A stretch of 5,338 nucleotides of DNA from Enterovirga sp. (GTDB lineage Bacteria > Pseudomonadota > Alphaproteobacteria > Rhizobiales > Beijerinckiaceae): positions 1 to 5,338 of the forward strand of contig JAQGJZ010000198.1 in NCBI GenBank assembly GCA_028290385.1. Reading direction: 5' to 3'. The position numbers and the translations under genes were made by a program. Positions 1-5,338 of the stretch are shown piece after piece. The notes below the pieces were generated by a model, which saw nothing but the letters and a program-made list of their open reading frames with translations, had not been told where the DNA came from and ran no database searches. Each line of letters starts with the position of its first letter. The stretch's first letter is position 1.

Positions 1-1094
1 GGAACGACTGACCAGGCCGACAGGCACCAGGGATCACGGAGCCAGTCGGTGACCGCGAGGACCCGGAGGTTGCGGATGGAAGCAGCCCCGAAGGCGCCGG
101 ACAGGACCTCGCGCGCCAGCCGGGCCGTGCGGTCCGCCCCGCCGGCCGCGCGTACGGTCGCGTAGTCGAGCTCCAGGTAATGGGTCGGCCCGCCGTCGAT
201 CCGGGTCAGCAAGCCGAGATTGCTGCGCGGGCCGATGATCTTGGCGAGCCGGTCGGCGCCCTGGAAGGGCGAGTCGGGCCACGCCAGCACGACATGCTCG
301 TAGGCACCCGGCAGAAATCCCGCGATCGCGTCCGACATCTCGGCCGGCAGGCCGGGCGTGAAGCGGATGGCCCCGCGATTGAGGATCGGCGTCGGCACGG
401 TCACGATTGCGGCCCGCGCCCGCACGGGGCCGTGCGGGGTCGAAAGCACGACGCCCGCGCCGGACCAGTCGATCGACGTGACGGGGCTCGACAGCCGGAT
501 CGGCAGCAAGCGGGCGAGCCGCGCGAGATAAGCGCCGTACCCGCCGCGGATGAAGTAGTTGTCGCCGAACTCGTCGCTCGGGAAATCCTGCGCGCTGACC
601 TCGTCCAGCGGCCGGCCGCTGATCAGCGCCATGGTCTGCGCGATCGCGGAACGCCAGCGCCCGAGCGGCGGCAGCGCCTCCGCGAGCGACACGTCATGCG
701 CCCCGCGCGCGGCGTTGCCGAACGCGCGGTCGGCGCGATCGAAGCCGCGCGCCTGCCCCATCCCGTCCGCCCGCGTGCCGAAGCGGCCATTCAGGACGAT
801 ATGGCCCGCCCCCGGTGCGCGCCGGATCGGTTCGCCCCGGCGCTTGGCCAGGCGGACCAGGGGATTGAGGTCGCCCGCATGGAGCCAATGCGCCCCGAGA
901 TCGACCGGGTGCCCACCCAGCCGCACCGTCACCGCCCGGCCGCCGATCCGGTCCCGCGCCTCCAGCACGGCCACGCTCACGCCCGAGGCGAGGCACCGGC
1001 GCGCGGCCGCGATCCCGGCCGCGCCCGCCCCGACGATCGCGACATCCACCTCCCGGGCAGGTTCGGTCAGAGGGGGCGGCGAGATGGGGCGCAA
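1..1094 (-). CDS. Flavin-dependent amine oxidase family protein, partial (C-terminus beyond left edge)
   Basis: This is an FAD-dependent oxidoreductase of the flavin-containing amine oxidase family; members oxidise amines with oxygen as acceptor, but the substrate cannot be read here. About 364 residues are visible. Counting from the TTG at 1094, the dinucleotide-binding signature is DVAIVGAGAAGIAAAR (residues 17-32), followed by the ribose-binding Glu in VLEARDRIGGRA (43-54), then VDLGAHWLHAGDLNP (64-78), typical of the family. The visible end, TDWLRDPWCLSAW (349-361), resembles the segment before the C-terminal FAD-contacting motif, which is lost off the edge. The start is uncertain: the frame opens after a TGA at 1145-1143 and has no ATG. 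TTG 1094 (weak GAG six bases upstream), CTG 1070 and GTG 1049 are possible; GTG 1049 would begin directly at MDVAIVGAG. No signal peptide is seen, so it is probably cytoplasmic. It is transcribed divergently from the membrane-protein gene. The family call is firm; substrate and start are not. Confidence 0.85.
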   Translation of the reverse strand, partial: MRPISPPPLTEPAREVDVAIVGAGAAGIAAARRCLASGVSVAVLEARDRIGGRAVTVRLGGHPVDLGAHWLHAGDLNPLVRLAKRRGEPIRRAPGAGHIVLNGRFGTRADGMGQARGFDRADRAFGNAARGAHDVSLAEALPPLGRWRSAIAQTMALISGRPLDEVSAQDFPSDEFGDNYFIRGGYGAYLARLARLLPIRLSSPVTSIDWSGAGVVLSTPHGPVRARAAIVTVPTPILNRGAIRFTPGLPAEMSDAIAGFLPGAYEHVVLAWPDSPFQGADRLAKIIGPRSNLGLLTRIDGGPTHYLELDYATVRAAGGADRTARLAREVLSGAFGAASIRNLRVLAVTDWLRDPWCLSAWSVV

Positions 1095-1193
1095 GAGAAG
1101 CTCGGATCGTCTGCGGCGTGATGGCGTTGTGGGCGACGCGGTTCAAGCCTGCTTGCGCGCGCGCGTTCCCGAAACCTGGTGTATGCGACGGAA

Positions 1194-1895
1194 ATGTTCG
1201 GTGTCGTTCTCCCCTCGGCCTATGCCGCCCTGCGGCAGGTCCTGTCGCCGGAGCTGCGCGGCCTGTTCTGGCGCATGCTCGGCTTCACACTGCTGCTGCT
1301 CGGCCTGCTCTGGTACGGGCTGACGCAGGGCCTGTCGGCCTTTGTGGCGGCCCATCCGGTCAGCGCCGATTACCCGCTCGTCAACGCCGCGCTGGTGTTC
1401 CTCGGCGGCGCGGGCCTGCTGGTCGGGCTGCTCTACGTCCTGCCGATCACGTCCGCGCTGGTCGCGGGCTTCTTCCTCGACGAGGCGGCGGGCGCGGTCG
1501 AGCGGTCGGACTTTGCGGCCGATTCCCCCGGCCAGCCGCTCTCGCTCGGCACGTCCGCCGCCTATGGGCTGCGCTTCGCCGCCCTGGCGCTCCTCGTGAA
1601 CATGGCCGCGCTGGCGCTCATTTTCGTCCCGGGCGTCAACCTCGTCGCCTTCTTCGCCGCCAACGCCTACCTGCTCAGCCGCGAATATTTCGAGATGGCG
1701 GCAGGCCGGTTCCGGCCGATGCGCGATGCGGCGCGTCTGCGGCGCGAAAACCGGACGACGATCCTGGCCGGCGGTGCGCTGCTCGCCGGCCTCATGCTCG
1801 TCCCCATCGTGAACCTGATGATCCCGCTGTTCGGGATCGCCTTCATGGTCCACCTTCACAAGCGAATTGCAGCCAGGCGCTTACCGGCCCTATGA
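1194..1895 (+). CDS. EI24/CysZ-like multispanning inner-membrane protein
   Basis: This is a 233-residue integral membrane protein resembling the EI24 domain family, which includes the sulfate transporter CysZ; proteobacterial members are often labelled sulfate transporter family protein. Sulfate transport is not shown by the sequence. Hydrophobic stretches lie at about residues 29-46, 63-94, 126-163 and 190-220, suggesting four to six membrane passes. The N-terminal segment AALRQVLSPELRG (11-23), the central NAYLLSREYFEMAAGRF (157-173) and the RLRRENR turn (181-187) before the last hydrophobic pair look like the family pattern. The C-terminus is short and basic (HKRIAARR). I chose ATG 1194 because family members usually begin shortly before the LSP segment. 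GTG 1179 would add five residues (MYATE), and neither start has a good ribosome-binding site. The transaldolase gene begins 22 bp downstream, so the two are probably co-transcribed. No cysteine-biosynthesis gene adjoins it to support a sulfate role. Confidence 0.75.
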   Translation: MFGVVLPSAYAALRQVLSPELRGLFWRMLGFTLLLLGLLWYGLTQGLSAFVAAHPVSADYPLVNAALVFLGGAGLLVGLLYVLPITSALVAGFFLDEAAGAVERSDFAADSPGQPLSLGTSAAYGLRFAALALLVNMAALALIFVPGVNLVAFFAANAYLLSREYFEMAAGRFRPMRDAARLRRENRTTILAGGALLAGLMLVPIVNLMIPLFGIAFMVHLHKRIAARRLPAL

Positions 1896-1902
1896 GCTGA
1901 CC

Positions 1903-1907
1903 AGGAG
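1903..1907 (+). promoter_or_regulatory. Ribosome-binding site of the transaldolase gene
   Basis: An AGGAG lies ten bases before the ATG at 1918. The same frame is open further upstream, to about 1867, but the extra residues (MQPGAYRPYELTRSPTN) have no counterpart in TalB. This site together with the TalB alignment fixes the start at 1918. Confidence 0.7.
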
Positions 1908-1917
1908 CCCGACGAAC

Positions 1918-2889
1918 ATGCCCTCCAAGCTCGAACAGCTGCGGTCGATGACCACGGTCGTCGCCGATACCGGCGACATCGACGCCGTGCGCCGGCTGAA
2001 GCCGGACGATTGCACCACCAACCCGACCCTGATCCTCAAGGCGGCCCAGTCGGAGGGCGGCTCCGAGATTGTGGAGCGTGCGCTGGATTGGGGGCGGCGG
2101 CAATCCGGGCCGCGCGAGGCGACGCTCGCCGCGGTGGCGGACCGCGTCACGGTCGCGGTCGGGGCCGAGCTCGCCGGCATCGTGCCCGGGCGCGTCTCCA
2201 CGGAGGTGGACGCCGACCTGTCCTTCGATACGGCCCGCACCGTCGAGACCGCCCGCCGCATCATCCGCGACTACGCCGACCTCCGGGTCGGGCGGGAGCG
2301 CGTCCTGATCAAGATTGCCGGCACCTGGGAGGGCATCCGGGCCGCCGAGATCCTCCAGCGCGAGGGGATCGACTGCAACGTCACGCTCGTGTTCTCGTCC
2401 GTGCAGGCGATGGCGTGCGCGGATGCGGGCGTGTTTCTCATCTCGCCCTTTGTGGGCCGCATCCTCGATTGGCACGTCCGCAACGGCGGCGGCCCGTACA
2501 CGGCCGAGACAGATCCCGGCGTGCTCTCGGTGGCGAGCATCTACGGCGCGTTCAAGGCCCGGGGTGTCCGGACGGTGGTCATGGGCGCGTCATTCCGCAA
2601 TGTCGGCGAGGTCGAAGCGCTCGCCGGCTGCGACCGGCTGACGATCTCGCCTCAGCTGCTTGACGAGCTCGCCGGGGACGACGGCCCGCTGCCCCGCCGG
2701 CTGTCGCCCCAGACCCCCGCGGCGCATCCGGCCTGGCGCAGCTTCGACGAGTCGAGCTTCCGCTTCCTCCTCAACGAGGACGCGATGGCGACCGAGAAGC
2801 TGTCCGAGGGCATCCGCCAGTTCGTGCGCGACCTGCGCGCGCTGCGCTCGCTGGTGGCGCAGCGGCTCGACCAGGCCCAGGCCGCCTGA
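1918..2889 (+). CDS. tal: Transaldolase, TalB-type (class I Schiff-base aldolase)
   Basis: The enzyme transfers a dihydroxyacetone unit between sedoheptulose-7-phosphate and glyceraldehyde-3-phosphate, giving erythrose-4-phosphate and fructose-6-phosphate, in the cytosolic non-oxidative pentose phosphate pathway. The 323-residue product aligns almost without gaps to E. coli TalB (317 residues) over its first two thirds. The active-site residues fall at identical numbers: Asp17 in VVADTGD, Asn35 in TTNPTL, Glu96 in RVSTEVDA, the Schiff-base Lys132 in VLIKIAGTW, Asn154 and Thr156 in CNVTLVFS, and Ser176 and Arg181 in LISPFVGRILDW. Phe178 is kept; its change to Tyr in TalB gives fructose-6-phosphate aldolase activity, so this should be a true transaldolase. 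The last third carries MGASFRN, GCDRLTISP and the C-terminal EDAMATEKLSEGIRQF helix. It is slightly longer than TalB, with a Pro-rich insert near LSPQTPAAHPAW. It begins 22 bp after the membrane-protein gene. No strong terminator follows it. Confidence 0.97.
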   Translation: MPSKLEQLRSMTTVVADTGDIDAVRRLKPDDCTTNPTLILKAAQSEGGSEIVERALDWGRRQSGPREATLAAVADRVTVAVGAELAGIVPGRVSTEVDADLSFDTARTVETARRIIRDYADLRVGRERVLIKIAGTWEGIRAAEILQREGIDCNVTLVFSSVQAMACADAGVFLISPFVGRILDWHVRNGGGPYTAETDPGVLSVASIYGAFKARGVRTVVMGASFRNVGEVEALAGCDRLTISPQLLDELAGDDGPLPRRLSPQTPAAHPAWRSFDESSFRFLLNEDAMATEKLSEGIRQFVRDLRALRSLVAQRLDQAQAA

Positions 2890-2930
2890 TCCTCCCCGGC
2901 ACTCGGACTATGGTCGGGTCGGGGCGCGGC

Positions 2931-2958
2931 CGTCATTCCCTTGTCATATATGTGTCAC
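2931..2958 (+). promoter_or_regulatory. PHO box (PhoB binding site) upstream of ugpB, with three half-sites
   Basis: Positions 2941-2958 read TTGTCATATATGTGTCAC, matching 16 of 18 positions of the enterobacterial PHO box consensus CTGTCATAWAWCTGTCAY. Its two TGTCA half-sites start at 2942 and 2953, exactly 11 bp apart. A third, CGTCA, starts at 2931, also 11 bp upstream. At PhoB-activated promoters this box replaces the -35 element. A matching -10 is not clear: CATCGT (2964-2969) is a weak candidate, so the transcription start is unknown but probably lies around 2970-2980, giving a leader of roughly 90 bases. The location before ugpB agrees with the known PhoB control of ugp in E. coli and rhizobia. 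The patch is also the most AT-rich part of this gap. Confidence 0.8.
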
Positions 2959-3054
2959 GCGGGCATCGTGCGGACACACCAACAGGAGACGGGTCCGGCC
3001 GGCCGCTGAGCTCACCGCCAGGAGCGCAACACCGGCAGCAGGGGCTCCGGTTTC

Positions 3055-3061
3055 AGGGAAG
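3055..3061 (+). promoter_or_regulatory. Ribosome-binding site of ugpB
   Basis: AGGGAAG sits six bases before the ATG at 3068. The frame stays open far upstream through the transaldolase region, so this site, together with a signal peptide beginning exactly at that ATG, decides the start. Confidence 0.75.
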
Positions 3062-3067
3062 AACGCA

Positions 3068-4384
3068 ATGACATCCTTTGTCCGGCTCAGTGCCGCTCTC
3101 GCCGCCTTCGCGCTCGCCACGCCGGCGTCCGCCCAGGTCGAGATCCAGTGGTGGCACGCCATGACCGGCGGCAACAACGACGTGGTCGTCAGGCTGGCCG
3201 AGGAGTTCAACACCTCCCAGCGCGAGTACAAGGTGGTGCCGAGCTACAAGGGCAGCTACCCGGACACGATGAATGCCGGCATCGCGGCCTTCCGGGCCGG
3301 CAACGCGCCGCACATCCTGCAGGTGTTCGAGGTCGGCACGGCCACGATGATGGCCGCCAAGGGTGCGGTGAAACCCGTGTTCGAGCTGATGAAGGACGCG
3401 GGCGAGCCCTTCGATGCCAAGTCGTACCTGCCCGCCATCACGGGCTATTACTCGACCGCCAAGGGCGACATGCTGTCCTTCCCGTTCAACTCGTCCTCCA
3501 TGGTCATGTGGGTGAACAAGGACGCGCTGAAGAAGGCCGGGCTCAACGGCGACCAGCCGCCCCAGACCTGGCCTGAGGTGTTCGACGCCGCCAAGAAGCT
3601 GAAGGCCGCCGGCTACGCCACGTGCGGGTTCTCCACTGCCTGGACGACCTGGGCGCATATCGAGCAGCTCTCGGCCTGGCACAACCAGCCGCTCTCGACG
3701 AAAGCGAACGGCCTCGACGGGTTCGACACCGTCCTCACCTTCAATGGCCCGCTGCAGGTCAAGCACCTGCAGAACCTCGTGGACCTGCAGAAGGACAAGA
3801 CGTTCGACTATTCCGGCCGCACCAATGCCGGCGAGGGCCGGTTCACCAGCGGCGAATGCCCGATCTTCCTGACCTCGTCGGGCTTCTACGGCAACGTGAA
3901 GGGCAACGCGAAGTTCGAATGGGCCGCGGTGCCGATGCCCTATTACCCCGACGTGCAGGGCGCGCCGCAGAACTCGATCATCGGCGGCGCCTCGCTCTGG
4001 GTGATGGGCGGCAAGGGCGCGGCCGATTACAAGGGCGTCGCCAAGTTCCTCGCCTTCCTGTCCGACACCGACCGCCAGGCCAAGCTGCACCAGGAATCGG
4101 GCTATCTGCCGATCACCCGCGCGGCCTACGACAAGACCAAGGCCTCGGGCTTCTACGACAAGAACCCGTCCCTGCAGACGGCGCTGATCGAGCTCACCAG
4201 CAAGGAGCCGACGGACAATTCGCGCGGCCTGCGCCTGGGCAACATGGCCCAGTTGCGGGACGTCTGGGCCGAGGAAATCGAAGCGGCGCTCGTCGGCCAG
4301 AAATCGGCCAAGGACGCGCTCGATGCGGCCGTCACGCGCGGCAACGCGATGCTGCGTCAGTTCGAGCGCTCGGTGAGCCGGTGA
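3068..4384 (+). CDS. ugpB: sn-Glycerol-3-phosphate ABC transporter, periplasmic substrate-binding protein
   Basis: UgpB is the periplasmic receptor of the UgpBAEC importer; it binds sn-glycerol-3-phosphate and glycerophosphodiesters and delivers them to the UgpA/UgpE permease. The 438-residue product is the same length as E. coli UgpB and aligns along its whole length. Residues 1-22 form a signal peptide with a cleavage site at ASA|Q. Conserved segments include VPSYKGSYPDTMNAGIAAFR (57-76), NAPHILQVFEVGTATMMAAK (79-98), FPFNSSSMVMWVNKDAL (138-154), SSGFYGN (270-276), QNSIIGGASLWVM (301-313), SGYLPIT (344-350) and RGLRLGNM (386-393). These carry the Tyr64, Glu88, Ser144, Ser271, Gly307, Tyr346 and Arg389 that correspond to the ligand-contacting positions of E. 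coli UgpB. Cys186 and Cys264 match the two cysteines of the E. coli protein and may form a disulfide. A PHO box upstream predicts induction by phosphate starvation. ugpA follows after a hairpin-containing gap. Confidence 0.96.
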   Translation: MTSFVRLSAALAAFALATPASAQVEIQWWHAMTGGNNDVVVRLAEEFNTSQREYKVVPSYKGSYPDTMNAGIAAFRAGNAPHILQVFEVGTATMMAAKGAVKPVFELMKDAGEPFDAKSYLPAITGYYSTAKGDMLSFPFNSSSMVMWVNKDALKKAGLNGDQPPQTWPEVFDAAKKLKAAGYATCGFSTAWTTWAHIEQLSAWHNQPLSTKANGLDGFDTVLTFNGPLQVKHLQNLVDLQKDKTFDYSGRTNAGEGRFTSGECPIFLTSSGFYGNVKGNAKFEWAAVPMPYYPDVQGAPQNSIIGGASLWVMGGKGAADYKGVAKFLAFLSDTDRQAKLHQESGYLPITRAAYDKTKASGFYDKNPSLQTALIELTSKEPTDNSRGLRLGNMAQLRDVWAEEIEAALVGQKSAKDALDAAVTRGNAMLRQFERSVSR

Positions 4385-4396
4385 CCCTCCAGTCGT

Positions 4397-4439
4397 CCCC
4401 GGGGCGGCGCAGCATAAATCCTGCGCCGCACAGCCGGGG
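4397..4439 (+). other. Two-tier stem-loop just after ugpB
   Basis: An inner perfect 9-bp stem pairs GCGGCGCAG (4404-4412) with CTGCGCCGC (4421-4429) around an 8-base AT-rich loop. An outer 6-bp stem pairs CCCCGG (4397-4402) with CCGGGG (4434-4439). Between the tiers is a small internal loop (one base on the left, four on the right). It begins 12 bases after the ugpB stop and has no following T-run, so it looks more like an mRNA-stabilising or processing hairpin, or a partial attenuator, than a standard terminator. Confidence 0.6.
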
Positions 4440-4479
4440 GCGGCGCTTCACGCGTCCGATGAATGTTTCACGTCGTGGG

Positions 4480-4511
4480 TTCCGGGTTCGGACCTTCGGT
4501 CCGACCCGGAA
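4480..4511 (+). repeat. Long intergenic hairpin, possibly a REP-like palindromic element
   Basis: TTCCGGGTTCGGACC (4480-4494) and GGTCCGACCCGGAA (4498-4511) form a 14-bp stem with a TTC loop and a single bulged T (4487 or 4488). No T-run follows, so it is not a typical intrinsic terminator. Its flanks, GTGGG before and TGAC after, and its CCGGAATGAC right end recall short intergenic palindromes scattered in alphaproteobacterial genomes. That classification is from recollection of the pattern, and only one copy lies in this window. It ends four bases before the AGG that probably serves ugpA, so folding could also affect ugpA translation. Confidence 0.6.
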
Positions 4512-4515
4512 TGAC

Positions 4516-4519
4516 AGGT
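4516..4519 (+). promoter_or_regulatory. Probable ribosome-binding site of ugpA
   Basis: AGGT lies eight bases before the ATG at 4528. A stronger-looking AGGGA (4523-4527) touches the ATG directly and is too close for normal spacing. An in-frame TAG at 4522-4524 means no start further upstream is possible. Confidence 0.45.
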
Positions 4520-4527
4520 TGTAGGGA

Positions 4528-5338
4528 ATGGAAAAGCGCGCCGTCTTCGCCAACCGCGCCCTGCCCTACGCGTTGCTCGCACCGCAGATCGCGATCACGC
4601 TGATCTTCTTTTATTGGCCGGCCGCCCAGGCCGTGCGGCAATCCTTCCTGGTCGAGGACGCGTTCGGCCTGTCGACCGAGTTCGTGTGGTTCGAGAATTA
4701 CGTCCACCTGTTCTCGGACCCCGGCTATTACCGCACGCTCTGGACCACGGCGGTCTTCTCGACCGCCGTGACCGTCACCTCCCTCTCGGTCGCCCTGCTG
4801 CTGGCCGTGATGGCGGACCGCCAGATCAAGGGCGCGACGGGCTACCGCACGCTGCTGATCTGGCCCTATGCGGTCGCACCGGCGGTGGCCGGGGTGCTAT
4901 GGATCTTCATGCTCGATCCGTCGCTGGGGATCATCGCCCAGGGCCTGCGTCGGCTGGGCCTTGACTGGAACCCGCGCCTCAACGGCAATCATGCCATGAC
5001 GCAGGTCGTGCTCGCCTCGTCCTGGAAGCAGATTTCCTACAACTTCCTGTTTTTCCTCGCCGGCTTGCAGGCGATCCCCAAAAGCGTGATCGAGGCTGCG
5101 GCGATCGACGGCGCGCGGCCCTGGCGGCGGTTTTGGACGATCATCCTGCCGCTGCTCTCGCCGACGACCTTCTTCCTGATCGTCGTGAACATCGTCTACG
5201 CCTTCTTCGAGACCTTCGGCACCATCGACGCCATGACGGGCGGTGGGCCCGCAAAGGCGACGGAGACGCTGGTCTACAAGGTCTATGCCGATGGCCGGCT
5301 CGGGGGCGACCTCGGCGGCTCGGCCGCGCAATCGGTCA
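4528..5338 (+). CDS. ugpA: sn-Glycerol-3-phosphate ABC transporter permease UgpA, partial (3' end beyond right edge)
   Basis: UgpA is one of the two inner-membrane permease subunits (with UgpE) forming the channel for glycerol-3-phosphate received from UgpB. The visible 270 residues align to E. coli UgpA (295 residues), so roughly 25 are missing. Matching stretches include [20 protein letters not shown] (11-30), [20 protein letters not shown] (110-129), [20 protein letters not shown] (164-183) and [17 protein letters not shown] (219-235). Hydrophobic segments sit near 12-35, 72-95, 107-129, 157-181 and 212-232, with a sixth expected past the edge. The EAA loop that docks on the ATPase UgpC is [20 protein letters not shown] (189-208), with its invariant Gly at 195. 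The start is bounded by an in-frame TAG just upstream. It lies 143 bp after ugpB, an unusually wide gap for two genes of one transporter, and that gap holds two hairpins. ugpE and ugpC are expected next. Confidence 0.96.
   Translation, partial: MEKRAVFANRALPYALLAPQIAITLIFFYWPAAQAVRQSFLVEDAFGLSTEFVWFENYVHLFSDPGYYRTLWTTAVFSTAVTVTSLSVALLLAVMADRQIKGATGYRTLLIWPYAVAPAVAGVLWIFMLDPSLGIIAQGLRRLGLDWNPRLNGNHAMTQVVLASSWKQISYNFLFFLAGLQAIPKSVIEAAAIDGARPWRRFWTIILPLLSPTTFFLIVVNIVYAFFETFGTIDAMTGGGPAKATETLVYKVYADGRLGGDLGGSAAQSV

Noticed and set aside
180..1121. Long plus-strand open frames opposite the amine oxidase
   Set aside because: Their translations are rich in Arg, Ala, Pro and Gly without a recognisable domain, while the minus strand encodes a clear FAD-binding protein; they are shadow frames of high-GC DNA.
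694..1146. A 150-residue minus-strand frame beginning with TTG at 1146
   Set aside because: Beyond the first residues it is an Arg/Gly-rich out-of-frame reading of the amine oxidase gene. It matters only as a possible sign of an indel near 1071-1075.
1118..1900. A 260-residue plus-strand frame overlapping the EI24-like gene
   Set aside because: It is composed of Arg/Ala/Gly/Pro-rich shadow sequence; the overlapping frame has coherent membrane segments.
2890..2930. Rho-independent terminator after the transaldolase gene
   Set aside because: Only a 5-bp CCCCG/CGGGG pairing over a loop of about 21 bases can be drawn, with no T-run; it is too weak to call.
3020..3048. Hairpin or riboswitch in the ugpB leader
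   Set aside because: GGAGC (3020-3024) and GCTCC (3044-3048) give only a 5-bp stem over a long loop, and no known riboswitch core is visible.
2660..3067. Upstream in-frame extension of ugpB to 2660
   Set aside because: It runs through the transaldolase gene in another frame and would put a signal peptide in mid-protein. The ATG at 3068 has a good ribosome-binding site and yields the exact length of E. coli UgpB.
3053..4090. A 345-residue minus-strand frame opposite ugpB
   Set aside because: It is a shadow of ugpB; the plus-strand product matches UgpB end to end.

Overview
The window is visibly GC-rich, densely coding chromosomal DNA with strong G/C preference at third codon positions. The gene families and the ugp arrangement fit an alphaproteobacterium, most likely of the Hyphomicrobiales (Methylobacterium/Microvirga/Bosea-like). 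That placement is inferred from overall character, not from a marker gene.

Layout: (1) Positions 1 to about 1094, minus strand, hold the N-terminal part of a flavin-dependent amine oxidase whose C-terminus lies beyond the left edge. (2) A short divergent gap follows. (3) On the plus strand comes an EI24/CysZ-like multispanning membrane protein (1194-1895), then 22 bp later a complete TalB-type transaldolase (1918-2889) with every active-site residue I could align to E. coli TalB. (4) A 178-bp intergenic region contains a close match to the PhoB binding site (PHO box), with a third half-site in the same 11-bp phase. (5) ugpB (3068-4384), the periplasmic sn-glycerol-3-phosphate binding protein, is complete. 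(6) A 143-bp gap holds two stem-loops. (7) ugpA (4528 to the right edge), the first inner-membrane permease subunit, lacks only its last few residues.

The ugp genes form the start of a phosphate-starvation uptake system. UgpB captures glycerol-3-phosphate (and, in known systems, glycerophosphodiesters) in the periplasm and hands it to the UgpA/UgpE channel driven by UgpC; ugpE and ugpC would be expected beyond the right edge. The PHO box implies PhoB control, and the two hairpins between ugpB and ugpA could set a higher level of binding protein than of permease. The transaldolase is a housekeeping pentose-phosphate enzyme; its link to the flanking genes is only positional.

I found no CRISPR array, tRNA, rRNA, insertion sequence or phage gene, and nothing that amounts to an undescribed system. 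The most informative non-coding signals are the three-half-site PHO box and the paired hairpins in the ugpB-ugpA gap.
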